From assembly GCA_038065255.1 (NCBI GenBank), contig JBBTRI010000018.1, positions 1-39,060 of the forward strand: a stretch of DNA of 39,060 nucleotides, written 5' to 3'. Below are positions 7,528 to 14,806 of this stretch, in pieces (position 1 is the first letter of the stretch; every line of letters begins with the position of its first letter). The DNA comes from Patescibacteria group bacterium (GTDB lineage: Bacteria; Patescibacteriota; Patescibacteriia; JACQRZ01). The notes below the pieces were generated by a model, which worked only from the letters and a program-made list of their open reading frames with translations, did not search any database and was not told the DNA's origin. Made by a program: the position numbers and the translations under genes.

Positions 7528-8679
7528 TTATTTCTTATACCGTACAATAGCGCCATCTTTGTACATCACTATTGCGGACTTTGGATCACGGTTGATACCA
7601 CTCGGATCGATGGTGATCTCACCACTTAGGCCTTGAAGATTTTTTACTGAGTAGAGAGCTTTTTGAATGCCCTCACTCGACCCATCAGATTTTTTGATTG
7701 CATCTGCGAGCGTCATTACGCCATCATAGCCAAGCGAGATATAGAAGAGATAGTCGCCCGGATCTTTATTGTACTTTTGCTTATACTGTTCTACAACCAT
7801 TTTTTGCGCATCTGTTTGTTCGTCGAAATTGCGCCAGAGGCCAAAGTAAGTTCGATTGTCCAGGCTACTGCCTGCAACGTTGACCACATCGCCCAAACTC
7901 CACGGATCACTACCGAGGAATGTACCCTTGTAGCCAAGCTCCGTTGCTTGTTTTGCAATGAGTCCGCCTTCGCCAAGATGCGAAACAAAGATTGTTTGAG
8001 CTCCACTGTTGATGATTTTAAGGAGCTGCGTGCGGAAATCCGCATCGCCAACAGTAAACTCTTCATGGAGCGTGATGGTGCCACCACTGCGGGTAAATTC
8101 TTGCGAGAATCCTCCGGCAACTGCCTGAAGATACTCGTCTTTACCTACGAGAAGAGCGGCGCGCTGAACTCCAAGTTCCTTTGATGCAAACTGAGCCACT
8201 TGCGTTCCTACGCCGTCATCATATATTCCTGATCCAAATATCCAATCACCAAACGTACTAATCTGATCAGATGCATCCAAAACGTCTATAATCGGCACGC
8301 GCTTTTCCTCTGCAATGGGGCGCATGGCTGCAAGGCCGGTGTATGCCATGTCCATCACGGCAGAAACACGATCTACATTGATAAGTTTTTGTGCCGCCGA
8401 TACTGCCTTTATTGGATTATAGTCAGGATCATCTTCATAAATAATAGTAATACTCTTTCCGTTGATGCCCCCTCGCGAATTTATTTGTTCTTTCGCAAGT
8501 TCGGAGCCTTCCTGAAGCGCTTTTCCAATATCCGATATAATTCCTGTGAGCGTATAGACCGCTCCAATCTTAATCTCAGTGACCTGTCCCTGTTTTGGGG
8601 CTGGGGTGGATCGTAAGATGACTATGGCGATCCCGGCTATAATGAGAAGACCTAGAAGTATTTTTGCGTATGTTTTCAT
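7528..8679 (-). CDS. LivK-like branched-chain amino acid type substrate-binding protein (copy 2)
   Basis: The 383-aa protein has an N-terminal membrane anchor (about 5-25, AKILLGLLIIAGIAIVIL). A Peripla_BP_6 fold follows: IKIGAVYTLTGIISDIGKAL, ELAKEQINSRGGINGKSI, and later FVSHLGEGG and YKGTFLGSDPW. It is only distantly related to copy 1, so this is not a recent duplication. I placed the start at 8679, giving a compact N-terminus; an in-frame ATG at 8697 would add six residues and would overlap the inverted repeat at 8693-8722. No ABC permease is nearby. The divergent TrmB-like gene at 8851 is the likely regulator. Confidence 0.8.
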   Translation of the reverse strand: MKTYAKILLGLLIIAGIAIVILRSTPAPKQGQVTEIKIGAVYTLTGIISDIGKALQEGSELAKEQINSRGGINGKSITIIYEDDPDYNPIKAVSAAQKLINVDRVSAVMDMAYTGLAAMRPIAEEKRVPIIDVLDASDQISTFGDWIFGSGIYDDGVGTQVAQFASKELGVQRAALLVGKDEYLQAVAGGFSQEFTRSGGTITLHEEFTVGDADFRTQLLKIINSGAQTIFVSHLGEGGLIAKQATELGYKGTFLGSDPWSLGDVVNVAGSSLDNRTYFGLWRNFDEQTDAQKMVVEQYKQKYNKDPGDYLFYISLGYDGVMTLADAIKKSDGSSEGIQKALYSVKNLQGLSGEITIDPSGINRDPKSAIVMYKDGAIVRYKK

Positions 8680-8692
8680 ACTTTTATGTATT

Positions 8693-8755
8693 GGCATTAC
8701 TCATGCCGTTATAGGTAATGCCCATAAGTCTATCCTATTTTTCACTAAATGTCAA
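8693..8755 (-). promoter_or_regulatory. Promoter and inverted-repeat operator of LivK-like gene 2
   Basis: On the minus strand, TTGACA (8755-8750), a 17-bp spacer and TAGACT (8732-8727) form a strong promoter with a predicted start near 8720. GGCATTAC (8693-8700) and GTAATGCC (8715-8722) are perfect inverted repeats, 22 bp centre to centre. They sit just at and downstream of that start, a typical repressor position. The core is shared with the repeat at 4207-4291. Confidence 0.6.
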
Positions 8756-8795
8756 TAATATACATGTCAAAAAGTCGACATATTTTTAAATGTAC

Positions 8796-8823
8796 TTGAA
8801 ATATATTATTTATGTGATATAAT
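8796..8823 (+). promoter_or_regulatory. Promoter of TrmB-like regulator 2
   Basis: TTGAAA (8796-8801), a 16-bp spacer and TATAAT (8818-8823), with a TGA extended -10, lie about 28 bases before the ATG at 8851. Two direct ATGTCAA repeats (8749-8755, 8764-8770) and a GTCGACAT element lie further upstream; their role is unknown. Confidence 0.6.
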
Positions 8824-8850
8824 AATAAATGACAAACTAAAAAACCACCT

Positions 8851-9585
8851 ATGAGTCTTGAAGATGATTTAAAAGCCTATGGACTGCACCGTACAGAAAT
8901 ACGAGTCTACCTTTATTTATTGGAAAATGGGCTTTCCACCCCACCTGCTATTGCCAAAGGAACCGGTATTGCAAGGACGAATTGCTATGGCATCCTTCGT
9001 GATTTAAAAGAAAAAGGTCTTTTGCACGAGCAAGAAAAGAAAAAGAAAAAGGCGTATTTGGCGGCTGATCCTGAGTCTCTCTTGCGTTCACTTGAAGAAA
9101 AAAAGGAGCTTGTCAGTCGCATACTACCCGATCTACGCGGACTCTATACTGTCCAAAAAAACAAACCCAAAATTAAATTCTATGAAGGGTTTGATCAAGT
9201 AAAACAAGTGTATTGGCTGACGCTTTCTGTCCGAGAGAAAAAAATCTATGCAATCGGCTCTACAAAAGAACTCTCCGATCTTGACCCGCATTTTTTTCGT
9301 ACCTATACGGAGAGCATGAAGGAGCGAGGAATTTTGTTGCAAGATATATTGAGCCATGATTCGGGAATAAAAACTGCGCCAGACACACAAAAAATCATGG
9401 GCGCTCTCTATGATGTGAAGCTGCTGCCCCCAAAATATCAAGAGCTGCCGACAGATGTGTTATTGTGGGACGAACACATTGCTCTGGTGACATTGCGAGA
9501 GCCTATTTTTGCTACCGTGCTTACCAGTCCGCTACTGGCAAAAACATTTCGCATTATTGTATCTATCCTTTGGGATGCGATTTAG
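8851..9585 (+). CDS. TrmB-family transcriptional regulator (copy 2)
   Basis: The 244-aa product opens with a TrmB-type winged helix (DLKAYGLHRTEIRVYLYLL, then ARTNCYGILRDLKEKGLL, residues about 5-60). A basic wing (EKKKKKAYLAADPESLL), a coiled linker (about 70-95) and an effector-like domain (KIKFYEGFDQVKQVYW, then KIYAIGST) follow. It faces the LivK-like gene at 7528-8679 across 171 bases that hold both promoters, and probably controls that gene. Domain order and length match copy 1, while overall identity looks low. The bases just before the ATG (CCACCT) do not offer a Shine-Dalgarno site. Confidence 0.8.
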   Translation: MSLEDDLKAYGLHRTEIRVYLYLLENGLSTPPAIAKGTGIARTNCYGILRDLKEKGLLHEQEKKKKKAYLAADPESLLRSLEEKKELVSRILPDLRGLYTVQKNKPKIKFYEGFDQVKQVYWLTLSVREKKIYAIGSTKELSDLDPHFFRTYTESMKERGILLQDILSHDSGIKTAPDTQKIMGALYDVKLLPPKYQELPTDVLLWDEHIALVTLREPIFATVLTSPLLAKTFRIIVSILWDAI

Positions 9586-9617
9586 ATTCTCGCGTGTGAT
9601 TGTCGAGCATAGGGGTA

Positions 9618-9634
9618 TGTGTAATACTTACACA
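9618..9634. promoter_or_regulatory. Palindrome upstream of the YceI-like gene
   Basis: TGTGTAA-tac-TTACACA is a perfect 7-bp inverted repeat with a 3-bp centre, 26 bases before the ATG at 9661. It looks like a dimeric-regulator site. No convincing -35/-10 pair was found, so the promoter position is open. Confidence 0.4.
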
Positions 9635-9660
9635 GTATTCATTCTTAATACATTGAACAT

Positions 9661-10470
9661 ATGAAAAGAGGATTGATAGCGGTTATTGCACTTGCCTTTA
9701 TGCTGGCGTGTACCGGGTTGAGTGTTGATGCTGCATCAAAAAAAGAGGTGGCAACCAAAAAGCCCGCAGTATCGGCAAAAAAAGCATCGTCAAAAGCGAA
9801 GACGTCACCAAGACACATGCCTGCAAAAAAAGTACCATCAAAAAAGCTGATTCCACCCGCGAAGCAACCCAAAGCGCAGAAGCCCCAAACGCTAACTGTT
9901 ACGAAAACAATTTCTGCAGGGGCGGCAAATATTCCTGTGCCGGTGACCTATCGCATAACAAGTCCAACAAGCGCATCATTCAGCATTGGGGAGACATTGC
10001 GAGGAGCACCTTTTACTGCTACTGGTACGACAAATGATGTGAGCGGTACTATTACTCTTGATCGCCTTACGCCATCAAAAACAGTGCTGAGCCCCATCAA
10101 GGTAAATGCGCAAACGTTTAAGACCGACAGCTCGAGCCGTGATTTCATGATTAGAAAATTCATCTTTAAAGCCGATGACGCAGGGAATGAATTTATTATT
10201 TTTACTCCAAAAACTATCACGGGCCTACCCAAATCCTTTGAAGATGGCAAAGCTTTCTCTGTTGAACTGGCGGGCGACCTTACCATTGCCGGCGTTACGC
10301 GCCCCGCTGTGTTTAGTGGAAGTGTTGTGGTAAACAAAGATTCGATACAGGGCACTGCAAGTGCAAAGATACAGCGAAAGGATTATGGTATTGTGGTGCC
10401 CAGTGTGCCGTTTGTAGCGAGTGTTGATGAAGAGGTGTCGCTCACTATTTCGCTGACAGCGAACCAGTAA
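9661..10470 (+). CDS. YceI-like exported protein with Lys/Ala/Pro-rich linker
   Basis: The 269-aa protein has a signal peptide (about 1-24, cleavage plausible after SVDA). An unusually basic Lys/Ala/Pro/Ser linker (about 25-80) follows, then a YceI-type lipocalin-like barrel (about 85-268). The barrel shows YRITSPTSASFSI, LSPIKVNAQTFKTDSSSRDFMI, and FSVELAGDLTIAGVTRPAVF near the usual YceI signature. YceI proteins bind isoprenoid-like lipids in the periplasm. The basic linker could bind the cell wall or a polyanionic surface polymer, which is inference. The next gene, a cupin, starts about 15 bases downstream, so the two may be co-transcribed. Confidence 0.75.
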   Translation: MKRGLIAVIALAFMLACTGLSVDAASKKEVATKKPAVSAKKASSKAKTSPRHMPAKKVPSKKLIPPAKQPKAQKPQTLTVTKTISAGAANIPVPVTYRITSPTSASFSIGETLRGAPFTATGTTNDVSGTITLDRLTPSKTVLSPIKVNAQTFKTDSSSRDFMIRKFIFKADDAGNEFIIFTPKTITGLPKSFEDGKAFSVELAGDLTIAGVTRPAVFSGSVVVNKDSIQGTASAKIQRKDYGIVVPSVPFVASVDEEVSLTISLTANQ

Positions 10471-10485
10471 TAGCCCCATGTGATT

Positions 10486-10812
10486 ATGACCCCGTTTCAT
10501 ATTATTGATCCGCATTCTCTGCCATGGCAGCGCCGTGCCGATGGCGTTTATACAAAAGAATTGGCGCACAACGAAGAACAAAACCAATATCTTACATTAT
10601 TCAAAATCGAAAAAGGAGCAGCACTCAAAAAACATCAGCATCCGTGCACTGAATGGATGTATGTTTTAGAAGGTGAGTATAAAGATGATTTCGGAACGGC
10701 TAAAACAGGACAACTGAAAATAAACGAACCCCATTCTATCCATACGGGAGCGGCAGGAGATGGATGCTTGCTTCTCGTTCTTTGGTGCGGACGGCACGAA
10801 GACGTAATCTAA
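10486..10812 (+). CDS. ChrR-type single-domain cupin
   Basis: This 108-aa protein is one cupin barrel. Motif 1 (KKHQHPCTEWMYVLEGEYKD, about 45-65) supplies the H-x-H and Glu metal ligands; motif 2 (NEPHSIHTG) supplies the last His. The 'LEGEYKDDFG...GCLLLVLW' pattern is typical of ChrR-like cupins, which occur as the C-terminal zinc-binding domain of anti-sigma factors and also stand alone. No anti-sigma helices or sigma-factor gene is present here. A GTG at 10480 in the same frame is an alternative start. Confidence 0.75.
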   Translation: MTPFHIIDPHSLPWQRRADGVYTKELAHNEEQNQYLTLFKIEKGAALKKHQHPCTEWMYVLEGEYKDDFGTAKTGQLKINEPHSIHTGAAGDGCLLLVLWCGRHEDVI

Positions 10813-10820
10813 CATAACAT

Positions 10821-11804
10821 ATGAAAAAAATATTTGTTACACGTCCGATACAATCAACCGGCATTGAAATGCTTCGCAACGAAGGCTACCGTGTTGTTGT
10901 GAGAAACAAAAAAACGGTACCGTCAAAAAAAGAACTACAGGCAGCAGTTGCAAGCTATGACGCGCTCCTGTGTTTGCTTACTGACCATATCGATAAAGAT
11001 GTTATTCGTGCGGCAGGCGCACAGCTAGTGGTCATATCCAATTTTGCCGTTGGGTATGACAATATCGATATCGCATCTGCCAAAAAACGAGGGATTGTTG
11101 TTGCCAATACCCCATGTGATGAGGTGTCGGATGCAGTTGCGGACCATACCATTGCCCTTATCTTTGCCCTAGAGCGGAGGATCGTTGCTGCCGATACATT
11201 TGTACGAAAAGGGAAATACGCGTGTTGGGACCCGATGATTTTTGTCGGCGAAGGCATTACGGGTAAAACTGTCGGACTGTTGGGATTGGGAAGGATTGGA
11301 AAAAGCGTAGCGCAGCGGCTTGAGGAAGGGTTCAAAACACGCATTCTCTACCATGATGTGCGTCGCGATGAAGTATTTGAAAAAAAGTATAACGCCGTAT
11401 TTGTGGAACAAGAAGAACTCTTAAAAAAGTCGGATATTGTGAGTCTCCATGTGCCGCTTCTGCCATCAACGCGGCATTTGATCAATACTAAAGCATTGCG
11501 TGCCATGAAGAAAGGGGCGCTGCTTGTCAACACATCCCGAGGGGCGATTGTAGACCAGCACGCAGTGCTTACGGCGCTTGCGAAGGGTTGGTTGGGAGGG
11601 TTTGCAACAGACGTCTATGAATGTGAACCATCGCTTGCGTGCTTGGCGCGAGACGCACGAGCATTTCTCAAAAATGATCGCTGTGTGTTCACACCCCATA
11701 TCGCATCCGCTACTCTTGCAGCGCGCACAGCAATGAGCCGCATCGCCGCACAAAACATTATTGATGTGTTTCATAATCGCAGGCCACCAACAGCCGTGTC
11801 TTGA
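10821..11804 (+). CDS. D-isomer-specific 2-hydroxyacid dehydrogenase (glyoxylate/hydroxypyruvate reductase-like)
   Basis: The 327-aa enzyme has the two-domain layout of the family. The NAD-binding motif VGLLGLGRIGKSVAQRL is near residues 152-168. The catalytic Arg lies in NTSRGAIVD, the Glu in TDVYECEP, and the His in FTPHIASAT near 292-300. These NAD(P)H enzymes reduce 2-ketoacids such as glyoxylate, hydroxypyruvate or pyruvate to D-2-hydroxyacids. No ACT domain is present, so it is unlike long SerA forms. It follows the cupin by eight bases. Its stop codon lies within a TTGACA hexamer that may serve the next gene. Confidence 0.85.
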   Translation: MKKIFVTRPIQSTGIEMLRNEGYRVVVRNKKTVPSKKELQAAVASYDALLCLLTDHIDKDVIRAAGAQLVVISNFAVGYDNIDIASAKKRGIVVANTPCDEVSDAVADHTIALIFALERRIVAADTFVRKGKYACWDPMIFVGEGITGKTVGLLGLGRIGKSVAQRLEEGFKTRILYHDVRRDEVFEKKYNAVFVEQEELLKKSDIVSLHVPLLPSTRHLINTKALRAMKKGALLVNTSRGAIVDQHAVLTALAKGWLGGFATDVYECEPSLACLARDARAFLKNDRCVFTPHIASATLAARTAMSRIAAQNIIDVFHNRRPPTAVS

Positions 11805-11849
11805 CAGAGAGACTATTATATGGTATGTACTAGGTAGTATTGTACATAC
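11801..11849 (+). promoter_or_regulatory. Candidate control region with 8-bp inverted repeat before the dsRBD gene
   Basis: A TTGACA hexamer (11801-11806) is followed 17 bp later by a weak TATGTA preceded by TG. GTATGTAC (11823-11830) and GTACATAC (11842-11849) are perfect inverted repeats with an 11-base centre, ending three bases before the ATG at 11853. It could be a DNA operator, or an RNA hairpin masking the start if transcription begins further upstream. Confidence 0.45.
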
Positions 11850-11852
11850 ACA

Positions 11853-12353
11853 ATGGGAAGAAAACCTGTTTTAGAACACACAAAATGGAGAGATGAGCTT
11901 AGCCGCCTCTGTGGTTCATGTAAGTGGGAGCTACCACGCTATAGTGTCCGTGAAATCGACACCGCTGATGAGCCGAAATTTTCGGCCACGTGCAGGGTGT
12001 TTGTCGATGGCTATGTATTGGAAAGCAGTGCATGTAATGCGCGAAGAAAAAAAATCGCATGCCAGCGAGCAGCGCAGAATATGCTCACCATCTTGCGGCG
12101 TTTTGTACGGGATAAGCAGCTCTATGGTGAAACAGATTTGTTTTATCAGGATGATCCACTAAGTGTATTTGCATTCCGGCGCGACATGGAATTGCCACAC
12201 TATACATATAGCGGTCCCCATGATGGCATTACGGCAGTAGGAACATTCCGTTCGGGCAACGAGAGCGTGCGAGGACAGGCAGTCGCTACGACAAGACAGG
12301 CAGCACGTGCCGCAGCAAGCAGAGAGATGATGAAACAACTCCCATTCTTCTAA
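11853..12353 (+). CDS. Stand-alone protein with two double-stranded-RNA-binding domains
   Basis: The 166-aa protein consists almost only of two dsRBD-like units. Unit 1 (about 11-84) shows the helix 1 pattern DELSRLC...WELPRYSV, a beta segment PKFSATCRVFVDG, and the basic N-terminus of helix 2, ARRKKIACQRAAQNML. These match the family consensus (LP.Y, F.....V.G, KK.A...AA...L). Unit 2 (about 101-164) shows FAFRRDMELPHYTYSGP, GITAVGTFRSG and TTRQAARAAASREMMKQL. There is no RNase III catalytic motif, no signal peptide and no other domain. In bacteria dsRBDs normally occur attached to RNase III, so this tandem architecture recalls eukaryotic DRB-like proteins. It may bind structured RNA in the cytoplasm. 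Confidence 0.75.
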   Translation: MGRKPVLEHTKWRDELSRLCGSCKWELPRYSVREIDTADEPKFSATCRVFVDGYVLESSACNARRKKIACQRAAQNMLTILRRFVRDKQLYGETDLFYQDDPLSVFAFRRDMELPHYTYSGPHDGITAVGTFRSGNESVRGQAVATTRQAARAAASREMMKQLPFF

Positions 12354-12368
12354 TTTCCCGGCCAGCCA

Positions 12369-13118
12369 TTAGCGGCGAAGGTCGGGATTTTTTTTAAGCT
12401 CGAATAGTTTGGCAATATTTCCCAGCGCCGTATGAATGAGGCGCACCTTGCTTTTTCGTTGTGCAAAGCGCTGATCTTTCCACCACACAGGCATTTCCAT
12501 AATGCGATAGTTGGCATAGTGTCCTCGTATAAGAAGTTCGGTGTCAAAAAACCAATACTGATCTTGAACGCGAGGAAGCAACTCTTTTTTTGTGCGATGC
12601 GAGATTGCTTTAAAACCGCACTGGCAATCTCGTATAGGAAACGAAGGAAAAAATAGGCGGGGCACGATACTGTACATATATGAGCAAGCGGTGCGCAACA
12701 CAGAGCGGTGTGCACATGATCCAGTGACAAGTCGTGAGCCTATCGCAATATCATACTTATTGCGCATGATAGCATCAATGCATTCGCGCAAGTAGCGCAG
12801 GTCGGTGGCTAAATCACAGTCCATATAGACATAGACATCCGCGTCAAACAGCGACCACGCCTGTTGCAGGGCGCCGCCTCGCCCTGGCGGTGTCCGCGCA
12901 TCATACAAAATATTTGGATAGCCCAATGCAATGCGTTTAATAATATCCTCACTCGCATCTGTTGAGCCATTATCCGCGATAACAATTGTCCAGTGCATAT
13001 CTGCAAGTGTTGCCGTGCAATGGCTATGGAGCTGCACCACCGCTCGTTCAATGATTGCCTCTTCATTATGGATTGGCAGTACGATCATTACATACATGCG
13101 TTTGTTATCGGATTGCAT
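12369..13118 (-). CDS. Family 2 glycosyltransferase (polyprenyl-phosphate sugar transferase-like)
   Basis: The 249-aa cytoplasmic enzyme has a GT-A fold. Its motifs are LPIHNEEAIIERAV at the N-terminus, the nucleotide-binding DNGSTDASE, GRGGALQQAW, and the metal-binding DxD in YMDCDLATDL. DCQCGFKAI follows, typical of dolichyl-phosphate mannose/glucose synthase-like enzymes. It has no C-terminal membrane segments. It probably loads a lipid-carried sugar that a GT-C enzyme then uses, and the GT-C-like gene lies directly upstream with a 14-base overlap. I chose the ATG at 13118, preceded by a GAGG; in-frame ATGs also exist at 13142 and 13097. Confidence 0.8.
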   Translation of the reverse strand: MQSDNKRMYVMIVLPIHNEEAIIERAVVQLHSHCTATLADMHWTIVIADNGSTDASEDIIKRIALGYPNILYDARTPPGRGGALQQAWSLFDADVYVYMDCDLATDLRYLRECIDAIMRNKYDIAIGSRLVTGSCAHRSVLRTACSYMYSIVPRLFFPSFPIRDCQCGFKAISHRTKKELLPRVQDQYWFFDTELLIRGHYANYRIMEMPVWWKDQRFAQRKSKVRLIHTALGNIAKLFELKKNPDLRR

Positions 13119-14754
13119 AGAGGATCGCCTCGGTGTCTTCATATTCTTTTTTAAACGATGAGCTTTTTGCGGCGTATGCCGAAAATGCCTTCAGTGGTTC
13201 TTTGTCTTGTTTTGCAAGAAGTAGATAAGAAGCGCTAAATTCTTTTTTCAATAATTCTGCTGCGGTATCGTTTTTTTCGCCTCGTACTAGTGAAAACAAC
13301 GTAGTGTATTTTTCGGGATTAGCATCATGGGTAAATGTCGGATCCAACCCCCACACATAACGGAACGAATCCGCATAATACATGAGCTGTGGAAAGAATG
13401 ACCAGTCATTTGTAGCGATGATGGCCCCGCGAGGAATGTGCGCATTCATGTGCTCGCTTACGCGCTGCATGGAATGAAAGGGATATCGTTGCGCATCTCG
13501 TGTCATCCGTAAAAATAAGCTGTAGTCCCAACTATGCGTATTGAAAATATATACAGCAGCTATAAGCGCAGTCATACTGCCAAGCACTTTGAGAGCTAAG
13601 TGGCTTTCACTGCTCATATGACTAGCTGCTTGTTTGACCTGCGCCCATGAGAAGGCACCCATAAGGTCGTGGAGCGAACACGCGATAAAGAGTATGCCAA
13701 TGGGAATGAAATATTCTGCCATGCGTTGGGATTTTACCGTGGCGAGAAAAAGAAGGATGGAAAAACTTCCAAAAAAAAGCGAAGCTTGCGAATAGGCCGA
13801 AGGAGTGCGGGCGGAATTGGAAAGCGAAAGCTTTCCGCACATCGACAAAATCTGGACGATCGACCAGCTTATTGTGCAGAGCCAGAGGATAGAAAAAAAG
13901 ATATTCGATCGGATAAAGGTAAATGGCTCAACGGGAAACCATTCTTGCCCTATGCCAAATGCCAACCCCTTTGTTGCAAGTGCGATGGAAAACAAGTGTG
14001 TTTTAAAAAATGCCAGATTGTCAGGAAAGTATGGATTGATGATAATGCCGGCAGCAAGGCCAAGCACACAGAAAAAAAACGAGACATAGACCCGTGGATT
14101 AAAAAAAGATGCGATTTGAAACCTATGCTGATCTAATTGACGTGCGGCACTACCCGCGAAACACCACAGAAACGAGGCAATAAAAAATAGAGGCCATGCG
14201 TCATAGAGCCATACATAGAGGAATGATAGGGTAAATAATAACCACTTCTTCTGTGCTGCAAGGGCATACAACCCGGCAAGGAGGAGAATCAAAGACACTG
14301 CCGGCGCTTTATCAAGATTGATACGCGAAATGACCATTGGGCTTATCAAGAGAAGAAGCGTATATGCAAACGGAGCTCTGACGGAATAGTAGCGAAGAAG
14401 AAAGTAGAAACATACAACAAATACTGAGGCAAAAAAAATACTTGCAATTCGAACGGCAATAAGGGGATCTCCCACCATGGCAACAAAGGGTATGAGAAGA
14501 ACGTGGTAGAGAAAATGATGGTCGGTAAAATGCTGTTCCAGAACACTTCCGGGAATCCATGGAAATTCTTTGATGATACCACGCTGTTCGATCATGAGCT
14601 GGGCTATTTTTGCATGGTAGAATGGATCGCCGTCAAGAAAAACCGGTTCCTGCCGCAGCCATGCAAAGAGTGTGAACGTGCCAATAAGGAGTGCACCGAC
14701 AATAATGAGCGTTCTATTGCGCTGAAGCAAGTAGTGTACTGTTGTGAGCTGCAT
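13105..14754 (-). CDS. Polytopic GT-C-like membrane glycosyltransferase
   Basis: The 549-aa protein has around ten or more hydrophobic segments and a soluble C-terminal domain (about 440-549). The first extracytoplasmic loop reads FLDGDPFYHAKIAQLM and ends near TDHHFLYH, the acidic-plus-His pattern of GT-C enzymes such as STT3/AglB and PMT-like transferases. These use lipid-linked sugars on the outer face of the membrane. The acceptor could be a protein or a glycan; the sequence does not say. It forms an operon with the GT2 gene. I chose the ATG at 14754 because the longer reading frame from 14862 runs into the divergent acetolactate synthase start and lacks hydrophobic content. Confidence 0.7.
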   Translation of the reverse strand: MQLTTVHYLLQRNRTLIIVGALLIGTFTLFAWLRQEPVFLDGDPFYHAKIAQLMIEQRGIIKEFPWIPGSVLEQHFTDHHFLYHVLLIPFVAMVGDPLIAVRIASIFFASVFVVCFYFLLRYYSVRAPFAYTLLLLISPMVISRINLDKAPAVSLILLLAGLYALAAQKKWLLFTLSFLYVWLYDAWPLFFIASFLWCFAGSAARQLDQHRFQIASFFNPRVYVSFFFCVLGLAAGIIINPYFPDNLAFFKTHLFSIALATKGLAFGIGQEWFPVEPFTFIRSNIFFSILWLCTISWSIVQILSMCGKLSLSNSARTPSAYSQASLFFGSFSILLFLATVKSQRMAEYFIPIGILFIACSLHDLMGAFSWAQVKQAASHMSSESHLALKVLGSMTALIAAVYIFNTHSWDYSLFLRMTRDAQRYPFHSMQRVSEHMNAHIPRGAIIATNDWSFFPQLMYYADSFRYVWGLDPTFTHDANPEKYTTLFSLVRGEKNDTAAELLKKEFSASYLLLAKQDKEPLKAFSAYAAKSSSFKKEYEDTEAILYAIR

Positions 14755-14770
14755 AAGGAGGTGGTATTCT
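14742..14770 (+). promoter_or_regulatory. Promoter of the acetolactate synthase gene
   Basis: TTGTGA (14742-14747), a 17-bp spacer and TATTCT (14765-14770) with an upstream TGG lie about 36 bases before the ATG at 14807. The -35 falls inside the start of the divergent GT-C-like gene. Confidence 0.5.
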
Positions 14771-14806
14771 ATCCTAGAGTCTATCGAATTATTACAGCAC
14801 CCCCCT

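Noticed and set aside
12234-12245. GGCATTAC copy inside the dsRBD gene as a further TrmB-type site
   Set aside because: A single unpaired half-site in coding DNA; this 7-mer core is expected several times by chance.
13669-14136. 155-codon plus-strand reading frame inside the GT-C-like gene
   Set aside because: Very Lys/Arg-rich antisense of a hydrophobic protein, the usual signature of a shadow frame.
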